Assembly (NCBI RefSeq): GCF_016653115.1
Contig: NZ_NHRX01000043.1
Coordinates: 98,819-162,818, forward strand
Origin: Rhodocyclus purpureus
GTDB taxonomy: Bacteria > Pseudomonadota > Gammaproteobacteria > Burkholderiales > Rhodocyclaceae
Length of the DNA stretch: 64,000 nt
Reading direction: 5' to 3'
Of the stretch, positions 1 through 10,700 are shown piece after piece (position 1 is the stretch's first letter; the number at the start of each line of letters is the position of its first letter). The position numbers were made by a program, and so were the translations under genes. The notes beneath the pieces are model-generated. The model saw only the letters and a program-made list of their open reading frames with translations. It was not told the DNA's origin and did not search any database.

Positions 1-90
1 GAGCTGCTTGGTCGCCTCGAGGGCGATCTTGCCCGGACGCTTCTGGCGGTGGTAGGCGAGCGCGGCGGCGCGGAGCTGTTCCTTTTCCAT
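1..90 (-). CDS. maeB: NADP-dependent malic enzyme, N-terminal 30 residues (gene runs off the left edge)
   Basis: The minus strand reads ATG at 90-88 and stays open to the window edge, giving 30 residues beginning MEKEQLRAAALAYHRQ and continuing with PGKI. This matches the start of the large bacterial malic enzymes (decarboxylation of malate to pyruvate and CO2 with NADP), which begin with a short helix and a PGKI-type motif. An AAGGAAAG ribosome-binding site lies just upstream at about 101-108. The gene is divergent from pckG, so two enzymes of the PEP/pyruvate/oxaloacetate node share one intergenic region. Only about 4% of the protein is visible; the call rests on the N-terminal motif. Confidence 0.75.
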   Translation of the reverse strand, partial: MEKEQLRAAALAYHRQKRPGKIALEATKQL

Positions 91-450
91 GGCTTGGCTT
101 TCCTTCACGGGGAGTGGCGAGGATGCTGCGGGACCGGCGATGCACGCGTCAGCATCCGAAAAGAGGCGCGACTATAGCATCACCGCCACGCCGGCAGCGC
201 GGCCACTGCCGGCAAACCTTCCCCGGCAGCGATTTATGGGATAATTACGCCACAGTGACAGCATACGAAATATGCATAACGACTGTCGCAGCAGCGAGGC
301 CTCCGCCACCGACAACAGCCGTACATCCGCCCGCCGCGTCCGACGCCTTTCTCGACCGGATATCGCCGGAATTCTCCGACGCCCCGGCCGCGCGCGCCGC
401 GCCGCCCGCGACGACTCCCGCTTTCCGTTCCGTCATGAAAGTGCATCGCC
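91..450. promoter_or_regulatory. Divergent maeB/pckG intergenic region
   Basis: This 360-bp region holds no credible gene; the short reading frames in it lack family features. The part around 235-280 is much richer in A/T than its surroundings and includes a TATGGGATAATT-like stretch and the short inverted repeat GCATA-CGAAA-TATGC (261-275). That is the most likely place for the pckG promoter and an operator. The site assignment is inference. Confidence 0.4.
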
Positions 451-2301
451 ATGAGTGAAACCCTTGCCATCAACGTTCCCGAATACGTCAAGCATCAAGG
501 CCTGATCAAGTGGGTCAGCGACATCGCTGCGCTGACGCGGCCCGAGCGCGTCGTCTGGGCCGACGGCTCGCAGGAAGAGTACGACCGCCTCTGTAACGAG
601 ATGGTCGAAGCGGGTACCTTCATCCGCCTCAACCCGGAGAAGCGTCCGAACTCCTTCCTCGCCTTCTCCGACCCTTCCGACGTCGCGCGCGTCGAGGACC
701 GCACCTACATCTGCTCGGAGAAGAAGGAAGACGCCGGCCCGACCAACAACTGGGAAGACCCGGCCACGATGCGCGCCACCCTGAACGGCCTGTTCGACGG
801 CTGCATGCAGGGCCGCACCATGTACGTGATCCCGTTCTCGATGGGCCCGCTCGGCTCGCCGATCGCGCACATCGGCTTCGAGATCACCGACAGCCCCTAC
901 GTCGTCGTCAGCATGCGCACGATGACGCGCATGGGCCGCGCGGTCTATGACGTGCTCGGCACCGACGGCGAGTTCGTCCCCTGCGTGCACACCGTCGGCG
1001 CACCGCTGCAACCCGGCGAGAAAGACTCGCGCTGGCCGTGCAACCCGACCGTCAAGTACATCGTGCACTACCCCGAGACGCGCGAGATCTGGTCCTACGG
1101 TTCGGGCTACGGCGGCAACGCGCTGCTCGGCAAGAAGTGCTTCGCGCTGCGCATCGCCTCGAACATGGCGCGCGATCAGGGCTGGCTCGCCGAACACATG
1201 CTGATCCTCGGCGTCGAATCGCCGCAGGGTGAGAAGACCTACGTCGCCGCTGCGTTCCCGTCGGCCTGTGGCAAGACCAACTTCGCGATGCTGATCCCGC
1301 CGAAGACGATGGACGGCTGGAAGATCACCACCATCGGCGACGACATCGCCTGGATCAAGCCGCGCGTCGATGCCGACGGCGTCACCCGCTTCTACGCGAT
1401 CAACCCGGAAGCCGGCTTCTTCGGCGTCGCCCCCGGCACCTCGGAGAAGACCAACTTCAACGCGCTGGCGACCCTCAAGGAAAACATCATCTTCACCAAC
1501 GTCGCGCTGACCGACGACGGCGACGTGTGGTGGGAAGGCCTGACCAAGGAAGCGCCCGCGCACCTGATCGACTGGCAGGGCAAGGACTGGACGCCGGAAG
1601 ACGGCAAGAACGGGCGCAAGGCCGCGCACGCCAACTCGCGCTTCACCGCCCCGGCCAGCCAGTGCCCGTCGATCGACCCGGCCTGGCAGGACCCCGCCGG
1701 CGTACCGATCTCGGCGTTCATCTTCGGCGGTCGTCGTGCCACCACCGTGCCGCTGGTCTACCAGGCGTTCAACTGGAACTACGGCGTGTACATGGCCGCG
1801 ACGCTCGGCTCGGAAACGACCGCCGCCGCCTTCGGCGCGCAGGGCGTCGTCCGCCGCGACCCGTTCGCGATGCTGCCCTTCTGCGGCTACCACATGGGCG
1901 ACTACTTCAACCACTGGCTGAAGATGGGCAAGACGGTCGACGCGACGCCGAAGATCTTCTGCGTGAACTGGTTCCGCCTCGACGAGAACGGCAACTTCAT
2001 GTGGCCGGGCTTCGGCGACAACATGCGCGTCCTGAAGTGGATCGTCGAACGCTGCAAGGGCAGCGTCGGCGCCAAGGAAACGGTGCTCGGCTGGATGCCG
2101 AAGTTCGAGGACATCGACTGGGCCGGCACCGACGTGAACAAGCCCGAATTCGACGCGCTGACCACCGTCGACGTCGAGGCCTGGAAGTCCGAACTCGCCG
2201 GCCACAAGGAATGGTTCGAGAAGATGGGCGAAAAGCTGCCGCGCGAATTCACCCTGAAGCGCGAACTGTTCGAACTGGCGCTGTTCAAGAACGCCGACTG
2301 A
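451..2301 (+). CDS. pckG: Phosphoenolpyruvate carboxykinase (GTP)
   Basis: This 616-residue protein converts oxaloacetate and GTP to PEP, GDP and CO2 in the cytoplasm, the entry step of gluconeogenesis; it can also run toward CO2 fixation. It has the full family length. The P-loop SACGKTN lies at residues 271-277 and contains the hyper-reactive cysteine (C273) typical of the GTP class. A metal/nucleotide motif [10 protein letters not shown] follows. Aromatic motifs such as [11 protein letters not shown] occur in the C-terminal half. It is divergent from malic enzyme and followed by a strong hairpin terminator, so it is probably transcribed alone. The ATG at 451 gives the expected N-terminus, although its ribosome-binding site is weak. 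Confidence 0.97.
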   Translation: MSETLAINVPEYVKHQGLIKWVSDIAALTRPERVVWADGSQEEYDRLCNEMVEAGTFIRLNPEKRPNSFLAFSDPSDVARVEDRTYICSEKKEDAGPTNNWEDPATMRATLNGLFDGCMQGRTMYVIPFSMGPLGSPIAHIGFEITDSPYVVVSMRTMTRMGRAVYDVLGTDGEFVPCVHTVGAPLQPGEKDSRWPCNPTVKYIVHYPETREIWSYGSGYGGNALLGKKCFALRIASNMARDQGWLAEHMLILGVESPQGEKTYVAAAFPSACGKTNFAMLIPPKTMDGWKITTIGDDIAWIKPRVDADGVTRFYAINPEAGFFGVAPGTSEKTNFNALATLKENIIFTNVALTDDGDVWWEGLTKEAPAHLIDWQGKDWTPEDGKNGRKAAHANSRFTAPASQCPSIDPAWQDPAGVPISAFIFGGRRATTVPLVYQAFNWNYGVYMAATLGSETTAAAFGAQGVVRRDPFAMLPFCGYHMGDYFNHWLKMGKTVDATPKIFCVNWFRLDENGNFMWPGFGDNMRVLKWIVERCKGSVGAKETVLGWMPKFEDIDWAGTDVNKPEFDALTTVDVEAWKSELAGHKEWFEKMGEKLPREFTLKRELFELALFKNAD

Positions 2302-2332
2302 GCGAGGCCCTGATCCTCACCTGAGTTGTACG

Positions 2333-2357
2333 ACGGCCACCGCGAGGTGGCCGTTTT
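2333..2357 (+). terminator. Intrinsic terminator of pckG
   Basis: A perfect 9-bp stem, ACGGCCACC / GGTGGCCGT, with a GCGA tetraloop is followed by TTTT, 31 bases after the pckG stop. Confidence 0.85.
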
Positions 2358-2400
2358 CATTGGGAGCGATCACCTTGCAATATCTCGCGAAAAAGAACAG

Positions 2401-2418
2401 ACTAGTCTTATGACTAGT
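2401..2418. promoter_or_regulatory. Palindromic operator of the Phd/VapC-type module
   Basis: ACTAGTC-TTAT-GACTAGT is a perfect 7-bp inverted repeat ending 15 bases before the antitoxin ATG. Phd-family antitoxins repress their own operon by binding such palindromes. The position overlaps where the promoter and leader should be, so autoregulation is the natural reading (inference). Confidence 0.6.
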
Positions 2419-2433
2419 TATAGGAGTGAAACC

Positions 2434-2691
2434 ATGCACACTTGGCCTGTTCAGGACGCAAAAGCTCGTTTCAGTGAGTTCCTTGCCGCGTGCATCGAGG
2501 AAGGGCCTCAGATGGTGACCAAGCGCGGCGCCGAAGCTGCTGTACTCGTTCCGGTCGAGGTGTGGCGCAGATTGCAGACCTCGGCCAAGCCCTCGTTGAA
2601 AGAGCTGCTTTTGTCGGACGTCGGGCGCACGGACCTGGTTTTGCCGGCGCGCGGACAAGCGCGACGTCGGCATGTGCAAGCAATGGACTGA
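2434..2691 (+). CDS. Type II toxin-antitoxin system antitoxin, Phd/YefM family
   Basis: This 85-residue protein starts MHTWPVQDAKARFSEF, the hallmark N-terminus of Phd/YefM antitoxins. These proteins form a DNA-binding dimer with the N-terminal half and wrap the toxin with the C-terminal tail. The chosen ATG has a TAGGAGTG ribosome-binding site. Longer in-frame starts upstream would read through the palindromic operator and are rejected. The toxin gene follows after 3 bases, so the two form one operon. The tail is basic and Ala/Arg-rich. Confidence 0.88.
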   Translation: MHTWPVQDAKARFSEFLAACIEEGPQMVTKRGAEAAVLVPVEVWRRLQTSAKPSLKELLLSDVGRTDLVLPARGQARRRHVQAMD

Positions 2692-2694
2692 GCC

Positions 2695-3129
2695 ATGTAT
2701 CTGCTCGACACGAACGTCATCTCCGAACTGCGCAGGCCAAAACCGCATGCTGCTGTGCTCGCCTGGATCGAGGCTGCAGACGACAAGGATCTCTACCTAT
2801 CGGCGGTGACGATCGGCGAAATTCAAGCAGGGATCGAGCTCACGCGCGAGCAGGATGTCGAAAAAGCGCGGCAGATCGAGCAATGGCTGGATCTTGTCGC
2901 CGGGACTTATAACGTCCTGCCGATGGACGCTGCCGTTTTTCGGGCTTGGGCGAAGCTCATGCACAAGACCTCAGAAACACTGTATGAAGATGCAATGATA
3001 GCCGCCACCGCCAAAGCTCATGGATTGACGGTAGTGACGCGCAACGTCGCCGACTTTCGCAACTTTGGCGTGAAGCTGCTGAACCCTTTCGCCAGCACTT
3101 CGCAATCAAGTATACCGTCACCGGAATAG
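2695..3129 (+). CDS. PIN-domain toxin, VapC type
   Basis: This 144-residue PIN-domain protein starts MYLLDTNVISELRRPKP. VapC-type toxins are Mg-dependent RNases, usually cutting tRNA or rRNA, and are blocked by the co-encoded antitoxin. The acidic active site is present: D5, E42 (TIGEIQ), D99 (YEDAMIAATA) and D120 after the TRN motif. Length and motifs fit an intact toxin. It follows the Phd-like antitoxin by 3 bases. The aminotransferase starts 4 bases after its stop, so the TA pair may co-transcribe that gene. Confidence 0.9.
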   Translation: MYLLDTNVISELRRPKPHAAVLAWIEAADDKDLYLSAVTIGEIQAGIELTREQDVEKARQIEQWLDLVAGTYNVLPMDAAVFRAWAKLMHKTSETLYEDAMIAATAKAHGLTVVTRNVADFRNFGVKLLNPFASTSQSSIPSPE

Positions 3130-3133
3130 CATC

Positions 3134-4309
3134 ATGCTCAAAGCCGCCCCCCGCGTCGCCGATATCGCCCCCTTCCACGTCATGGAACTGCTGGCCAAGG
3201 CGCAAGCCCTCGAAGCCGAGGGCCGCGACATCGTCCACCTCGAAGTCGGCGAACCCGATTTCCCGACGCCGGAGACTATCGTCGCCGCCGCTCAGGCGTT
3301 TCTCGCCGGCGGGCGCGTCCCCTACACCTCGGCGCTCGGCCTGCCCGAACTGCGACAGGCGATCTCAGACTTCTACCGCAGTCGCCACGGCATCGCGGTG
3401 CCTGCCTCGCGCATCGTCGTCACTGCCGGCGCCTCCGGCGCGCTCCTGCTGGCGCTCGCCTGCCTCGCCCGCCCCGGCGGCGAGTGGCTGCTCACCGACC
3501 CCGGTTATCCGTGCAACCGCCACTTCGTGCGCGCCTTCGAGGGCGTTCCGGTCAGCATCCCGGTCTCGGCAGCGAAGCACTTCCAGCTCGGCGCCGCCGA
3601 CCTCGCCGCGCATTGGAACGAGAGAAGCGTCGGCACCCTGCTCGCGTCGCCGGCCAATCCGACCGGAACGCTGATCCCGCCGGCAGAACTCGCCGCCATC
3701 GCCGACTTCGTCCGCTCGCGCGACGGCGCGCTGATCGTCGATGAGATCTACCAGGGCCTGTGCTTCGATACCGACGCGCAGACCGCGCTGGCCCTGGGCG
3801 ACGCGTGCAGCGAGAATCTCTTCGTCGTGAACAGCTTCTCGAAGTATTTCGGGATGACCGGCTGGCGGCTCGGCTGGCTGGTCGTCCCCGAGGCCTTCGT
3901 GCGCGACCTGGAGAAACTCGCGCAAAACCTGTTCATCGCGCCATCGACGATCGCGCAGCACGCGGCGCTCGCCGCCTTCGCGCCGGAGACGATCGCCATC
4001 TGCGAAGAACGCCGCGCCGAATTCTGCCGCCGCCGCGACTTTCTGCTGCCCAAGCTCGAAGAACTCGGCTTCGTCATCCCGGCGCGACCCGACGGCGCCT
4101 TCTACCTCTACGCCGACTGCAGCCGTTTCACCGACGACAGCCAGCGCTTCGCGCACGCGCTGCTCGAAAAGGTCGGCGTCGCGGTCACCCCGGGGATCGA
4201 CTTCGGCAGCCATCAGGCGGAAAGGCACCTGCGCGTGTCGACGACGAGCCCGATCGAGCGGCTCGGCGAAGCGGTGGAACGGATTCGTTACTTTTTAGGG
4301 ACAGTATGA
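3134..4309 (+). CDS. PLP-dependent aminotransferase, class I/II
   Basis: This is a 391-residue fold-type I aminotransferase. The N-terminal motif HLEVGEPDFPTP, the SPANPTGT segment, VDEIYQGL and the Schiff-base lysine K237 in SFSKYFGMTGWRLGW are all present. A C-terminal arginine in HLRVSTT binds the substrate carboxylate. The family moves amino groups between amino acids and 2-oxo acids in the cytoplasm; the exact substrate cannot be read from sequence (aspartate or a branched/aromatic acid are options). The last codons (LGTV) and the stop lie inside a GGGACAGT palindrome, so a repeat has probably reshaped the C-terminus. Confidence 0.9.
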   Translation: MLKAAPRVADIAPFHVMELLAKAQALEAEGRDIVHLEVGEPDFPTPETIVAAAQAFLAGGRVPYTSALGLPELRQAISDFYRSRHGIAVPASRIVVTAGASGALLLALACLARPGGEWLLTDPGYPCNRHFVRAFEGVPVSIPVSAAKHFQLGAADLAAHWNERSVGTLLASPANPTGTLIPPAELAAIADFVRSRDGALIVDEIYQGLCFDTDAQTALALGDACSENLFVVNSFSKYFGMTGWRLGWLVVPEAFVRDLEKLAQNLFIAPSTIAQHAALAAFAPETIAICEERRAEFCRRRDFLLPKLEELGFVIPARPDGAFYLYADCSRFTDDSQRFAHALLEKVGVAVTPGIDFGSHQAERHLRVSTTSPIERLGEAVERIRYFLGTV

Positions 4310-4322
4310 ATCAAACTGTCCC
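4298..4322. repeat. REP-like palindrome GGGACAGT...ACTGTCCC
   Basis: An 8-bp inverted repeat (4298-4305 / 4315-4322), preceded by CTTTTTA, overlaps the aminotransferase stop codon. A close relative lies at 42511-42533. Such GGGACAGT palindromes resemble REP-type elements found near gene ends in proteobacteria (inference). Confidence 0.55.
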
Positions 4323-4434
4323 GAGAATCAGGCCGGCGCGGAGCAGGAGGCAGCAGACGAACTGCAGCTGCACGGTCCTGGCGAGCAGCTCGTTGAACGC
4401 AGGCCCCGGCTCCTAGCGCCGGAAGCGGCCGACC
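4323..4434 (-). pseudogene. Fragment of a menA-like 3' end
   Basis: On the minus strand this encodes residues matching the last 37 residues of the intact MenA at 20607-21575, for example FNELLART and CLLL.AGLIL. It carries an internal TAG just after VGRFRR and lacks the normal stop. Nucleotide identity to 20610-20721 is 97/112, ungapped. It abuts the GGGACAGT palindrome on its left. It is too short and broken to be functional; it marks the left border of the adhesin region. Confidence 0.75.
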
Positions 4435-4732
4435 GCGGCGAGGCCGAACGCCTGAACGCAGGCAGCCGGGTCCGGGTCGATGGCGTGACAGCCGACAACC
4501 CGTCCAGGCGCGTCATTGACGAAGAGGTCGATCAGGGGCTGGGCTAGACGCTGATGCCCCAAGGCTCCTGCCGCCGGAGCGGATGGTTCAAGGGGACTCG
4601 TATCCGGTGCTCTGACCCTCCCCTCACGGTGGAGAGTCGTTACCTCCTATGTGTCACTGTGCAGTCCGAAGCTTCCGCTTATCGGGGCTTCAAGCAGCCC
4701 CTCGCCGGGGCGAGGGGTGTCTGCGGGGGAGA
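4435..4732. other. Non-coding stretch downstream of the adhesin gene
   Basis: No supportable gene is present. The match to menA stops abruptly at 4434. A GC-rich hairpin, CCCCTCGCC / GGCGAGGGG (4698-4717), lies about 15 bases past the adhesin stop and may help end that transcript, but no T-run follows on the minus strand. Confidence 0.4.
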
Positions 4733-7700
4733 TCAGGGTAACGGGTAGGCACTCAGAACGCCGTTGGTGTTATGAATATCGAAGTCGTTCAGACTCACAC
4801 TCTGCAGCACGATCGCAGCCTGCTGGACACCGGCTACGGTGCTATCGGCATCGTAGGTCAGCAGGGTATCAGTGCCGTCACCAACCGTGAAAACTCCACT
4901 GGAATAAGCACCCAAAACCAGCAGGTACTCGTTATCTGCGAGAACACCATCAACGTCAGCCGTGAGTCCTGCGTTGCCGGTCACCAGGAAGTCACCGATG
5001 CTGAAGTCGCTGATCACTTCAGTCCCGGTATAGGTATCGCCAGCGCCGGGTGCCGCCGCAGTCGTGCCATCTGACGCAAAGTCAGAGAAACCGATCGTCG
5101 AAGCATCGTCAATCGAGTAGTTGAAGGTGTCGTTGCCAGCACCACCCGACAGCACGTCGGCGCCCGCGCCACCGGTGATGGTGTCGTTACCCGCACCACC
5201 CGTGATGCTGTCCACACCTGCCGAACCCGTCAGCGTCAATCCAATGGTTGCATCCGTTTGAGCCGCCACATTGATGATGTTGGTGCCACTCGTATCGGTA
5301 TCCGCAGCCAGGGTCACGGTACGGATGCCCGCCGTAAAAGCGTCAGCATTCAGTGTGATGGAGATGGGATAGTCCGCCGCGACGCCCGCAGCCAGGATTT
5401 CCACGCTCGCAGCACGCGCGAAGGAATCCGTCGCAGCGATGGTGAAAATATTTGTGCTAATGCGGATGGTGTCGTTGCCGTCCCCGCCAGTGATGCTGTC
5501 CACCAGCGCATGACTGCTGAAGAGCTGACTCATGTCGCCGTAGAAAAACACGTCATCGCCCGCTTCACCGCTCAACACGTCAGCACCATCCCCACCGTTG
5601 ATGGTGTCCGCCCCCGCCGAACCAACGATGTAGTCCCTCAGCGCAGAACCCACGACCACCTCAAAACCGCTCACGGTGTCGCGCACCATCGTCGTGGTGC
5701 TCTTGTCCGCAGAGGTCGCAAGGTAGCCCACCGTGCCAGCCAACAGGTCGGTACCAGCAGCGCCATCTCCGCCACCAAGCACAATCCCGCCACCCATGGC
5801 CGTGGCAATCGTCTCTGCGCTGATCGTATTGGCCGACAGGTTGATCGCCATACCCGCAAGCGCAGAGGGGTCCAGACCGTCCATGGCAGCAGAGAGCGCA
5901 TAGCCGTAATACAAAGTGTCGTTCCCATCGCCGCCAACCAGAGTGTCGGCACCAGCACCACCCAAGATGGTGTCGTCACCGTCGCCACCGTCGACAGAGT
6001 CGTCACCAGTGCCGAGCATCCAGATGATGTCGTCACCGTCGCCGCCGTCGATGACATTCGCGCCACTGCCTAGGGTCGCGATGTAATCGTCACCAGCGCC
6101 GCCAAAAATGACGTTGGCACCATCGAAATCGAAAAGAATGTCGTCACCGCTGCCACCGTAAATGGAGTCAGCACCGGCGCCACCGGCGATCATGTTCTGA
6201 CCTGCAGCAACACCTTTGAGGGTCATGGAGGTAGTGACGTTGATTTTGTTGCCGTTGTTGACGTCTACGAGGAAGATGACCCCGCTTGAACCAGCGTTCG
6301 TGTCGCCAGAAAGGTCAATCGTGCGAATACTGCCCAGCATGGCATCCGAGCCCGGCATGATGATGTGCGACCGTGCTGTGGCGGATTGGGCTTCAGCGAA
6401 CAATTGCTCGACTCCCACAACGCGGGCCAAGTCATCAGTAGCCGTTATGGAAATGACGTCATTCACTTGGATCGTGTCCGTGCCATCACCGCCCAAGACG
6501 GAGTCAACGACTGCACTGCCCGTCACAAAGTCTGCCATCGAGGCATAGATAAAGGTGTCGTCGCCCAGCCCGCCGTCGAGCGTGTCGGCACCATCACCGC
6601 CGTCGATCGTGTCGGCACCATCGCCGCCCGTGATCGAGTCGTCACCAGCGAACCCATACATGAAGTCCGCATCGGCCGTTCCACCAAGTGACGAATCGTC
6701 GCCGGTTGTGCCCAGCACCACGCTTTGGGTTGCCGTCGCAAAGTTGCCAGCCGCGTCGGAAACCTTGAGGGTGGCGCTGGTGACCTTCGTTTGGGCTTCG
6801 ACGATGAGGGTTGAAGCCGTATCGGCGGTCATCGCAGCACTGAGCGTGCCGCCACCGGTTTTGCCGAGCAAGGAGACCCCGTTGTACAGCCCGAGCGTGC
6901 CGGCCTCATTCGACGTGGCGCCTACCGTGGTGGCCGTGGCAGTGAAGGCAGAGGCTGTCGGGGCCGTGTTGTCGATGGTCACCGCATCGGCAAGCGCCGC
7001 GCTAAGGTTGCCTGCCCCGTCAACGGTGTAGAGCCGGTAGCTGCCATCTTCCAGGCCGGTGGTGGCAAGGGCGGTATCGATGTTGGCCGTAGTGATGGCC
7101 ACCTCGTTCCACTTCGCGTCGTCCGCGCCGGTGATGTCGGTCAGCACATTCACCACCACGGTGGACTTGACCAGGTAGGCCGTGCCCGCTTCGCTGGAGC
7201 GCACATTGACCGTGTCGTCGCTGTTCACAAACTTCTGCACGAAGATGCTCATGTTGCTCGTACTGTCCAGGCCTAACCAGGTCACGACAAATTCGCCGCT
7301 GCTGCCCACGGCGGTGATCTGGGGGGAGAAGTCAAACCCAGTGGTATTGTCGATGGCCTCCAGCTGTACCGGGCTCTGGTTGGTGACCGTGCCATCGGCG
7401 TTGAACTTCTGCACGAAGATGCTCATGTCGCCCGCACTGTCCTGGCCGCACCAGGTCACGACGAATTCGCCGCTGCTGCCCACGGCGGTGATCTGGGGGT
7501 CGTAGTCGTCTCCATCGGTCACGCCGATGGCCTCCAGCTGCACCGGGCTCTGGTTGGTGACCGTGCCATCGGCGTTGAACTTCTGCACGAAGATGCTCAT
7601 GTAGCCCGCACTGTCCTGGCCAAACCAGGTCACGACGAATTCGCCGCTGCTGCCCAAGGCGGTGATCTGAGGGGAGAAGTCAAACCCAGTGGTATTGCCG

Positions 7701-10700
7701 ATGGGCTCCAGCTGCACCGGGCTCTGGTTGGTGACCGTGCCATCGGCGTTGAACTTCTGCACGAAGATGCTGTAGTCGCCCTCACTGTCCTGACCGTACC
7801 AGGTCACGACGAATTCGCCGCTGCTGCCCACGGCGGCGATCTGGGGGTCGTAGTCGTATCCATCGGTCACGCCGATGGCCTCCAGCTGCACCGGGGATCC
7901 CGTGGTGCTGCCAGAGGCGTTGAACTTCTGCACGAAGATGCTCCAGTCGCCCGCACTGTCCTGGCCGCACCAGGTCACGACGAATTCACCGCTGCTGCCC
8001 AAGGCGGCGATTTGGGGGGCGTGGTCGTATCCATAGGTCACGCCGATCGGCTCCAGCTGCACCGGGCTCTGGTTGGTGACCGTGCCATCGGCGTTGAACT
8101 TCTGCACGAAGATGCTGTAGCCGCGATTACTGTCCTGGCCGTACCAGGTCACGACGAATTCGCCGCTGCTGCCCACGGCGGTGATCTGGGGGGCCTGGTC
8201 GTATCCATTGGTCACGCCGATGGCCTCCAGCTGCACCGGGCTCTGGTTGGTGACCGTGCCATCGGCGTTGAACTTCTGTACGAAGATGCTCAAGTCACCC
8301 TCACTGTCCCGGCTGGAACAGGTCACGACAAATTCGCCGCTGCTGCCCACGGCGGTGATCTGGGGCGACTCGTACCCGTCATAGTCGATGGCCAGCTGCA
8401 CCGGGGTCTGGTTGGTGACCGTGCCATCGGCGTTGAACTTCTGCACGAAGATGAATCTGTAGCCCGCACTGTCCTGGCCGTACCAGGTCACGACGAATTC
8501 GCCGCTGCTGCCCACGGCGGTGATCTGGGGCAACTGGGAAGACCCATAGTCGTTGGCCGCCAGCTGCACCATAGGTGCTAACGCCGCTGCAAGCGATGTG
8601 GTGGCGGTTGGTGCCACGGTGTCCACCAGGTAGCTGACGTTGTCCGCGACGGCTGCATGGGCGAGGACGGCATCGTTGCCCGCCGCGTCCTTGAGCGTGC
8701 CGCCGTTCAGACCCAGGCTGTTGGCCGCGATGCTGATGCCATCGGCGTCATTCTGGCTGGCCTGGATGATGTAGGTGAAGACCAGCGCATTCGTGCCGCT
8801 GCCGCTGGCGTAGCTGGCCTGCACGGTGGTGCCACCGATGTTCAGCGCCAGTTGCGGGGTGCCATCGGTGGTGGTGACGATGACGGCTTCGCTCAGGGTG
8901 ACGGTGACGCTGACCACATCGCCCACGTTGAGGGTGCTGTTCTGCGCGCCCGTGGCCGAGGTGATGGCCAAGCTGGAAACAGTCGGCGCCGTGGTGTCCG
9001 CCGCCAGCGTCAGCGTAGCCGCTGCTGCATCGGCGGTCAGCGTCGGTGCTATGGTTCCGTAGTCTTTCAGTACCACGCTGTGGACGCTGGTGCCGTCGGC
9101 CCACTGGACGATGTAGTCGTCGTTGCTGCCGCCGATACCCGCAGTGAAATTGCCGCTGCCATCCAGCGCGCCCTGCACGATGGCCACCTTGTTGGTGGTT
9201 GCGTCGCTCAGGTAAGTGCTTGCCACCGTCGTTCCGTTGGCGAGGACACCAGCCCAGAGCTTGAGTTGGTCGCCGATGGCGGCTTGGGTGATGACGTCCA
9301 TGCTGCTGGTGGAACCGCCAGCAAAGAAAACCGTCGAGCGGTTGTCGGTTTGACCTGTAGCGGTGAATACCACCGTATCGACTGCACCATCGGAGGCTCC
9401 CAGAGCGACGGTGTCGGCACCCACGCCGCCGGTGATGCTGTCAGCACCCGCGCCGCCAGTGAGGGTGTCGTCGCCGTCGCCCCCGTAAATGGTGTCGTTA
9501 TTGACCCCGGTGGTGATCACGTCGTTACCACCATAGCCATAGGCCAGGTAAGCACGCCCGCCGTCCGTCAGGTTGGGCAGGGTATCAGCGACTTCCTTAC
9601 CCCACACCACCGTGAGCGCCTTGCCATCCACCTGCACGATGCTCTGAACCTGGCCATCAGTGACAGTGATGACAGAAGAACCGCTTCCCGAATCCCCCGC
9701 CGCAACCGTTATGCCATTGCTGCCGTTGTTGAGCGTGCCTGGGGTTCCATTTGTCCAGTTGAACAGACTCAGGTTGTCTATGGTGTCCGGATCGCTTGCC
9801 AACAACGTAAAGCCCGACTCACTGGAACTGACGAACGTTGCCGAAGGCGCGTCGTTCGTGCCCGTGAGTGTTACAGAAACCCGCTGAGTAACAGCCCCGC
9901 CCTGACCATCTTCAATGGTAATGTCGTAAAGCTCGGTAACCGTTTGACCCTTCGCAAGATTCTGAGCTGCCTGATTGTCAAGCACATAGCTCCAGGTGAA
10001 CGAGCCGTTTGCCGAACCGAAGGCCTTGTTGATACCGCTCACGAAAACGCTACCGTAGGCAGTCACGTTGGAAGCAACCGGACTGACACTCAGGTAATGC
10101 CTATCCGAAAGATCCGAGTCGGCAAACTTGATGGTGCCTGCCGAGATTTGCCTGAGGCCATCTTCGATAAAGTTGCTGTCGATCTGCGACGATCCCGTAT
10201 CGATGGTCGGAACAGAATTCAGAACCAACGAGAAATTAATGGCGCTTGCCGAACCCTGGGTATTCCCAGCTGCATCAGTCTGGGTGGCCGTTACACTCAC
10301 CTGACCCCCGCCCAGGATAGCTACGTCAGCAGCGGTCAACAGGACGGCAATCGGTGTGTCCCCCAGGCCGGTGAAGTTTTTGGTGACGGTGGCGGGGACA
10401 CCTTTGCTGACTTCGTTCGTGCCGGTGAAGGTCACGCTGATGGTGCTGCCCAACTCGCCCTGCAGGGTAACCACACCGCCCGCCGAGGTCGCCTTGGCGA
10501 GCGTCGTGGCATCGTTGACGCCATCACACAGCGTTAACGCGACAGCGCTCGGAGCAATGGTGTCGATCTGAATCGTTGTCGAAGCGCTGTCGCTGACATA
10601 AGCTTTTGGCGTGGTCTGTACCACGGTAACGGTCTCGGCTCCCTGGCCGAGGCGTGCCGCTTCTGCTGCCGAGACGGTGAAAGACCAGTAGCCGTTCCCG

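Noticed and set aside
433..2205. 590-residue open frame on the minus strand opposite pckG
   Set aside because: Antisense shadow of a highly conserved gene in GC-rich DNA; composition is Arg/Ala/Val-biased with no family motif.
4435..4550. Extended menA homology beyond 4434
   Set aside because: The frame stays open on the minus strand, but its residues do not align convincingly to MenA, and nucleotide identity stops sharply.
8657..10537. 626-residue plus-strand frame
   Set aside because: Lies wholly antisense to the adhesin gene, whose Ig, VCBS and RTX motifs run continuously on the minus strand.
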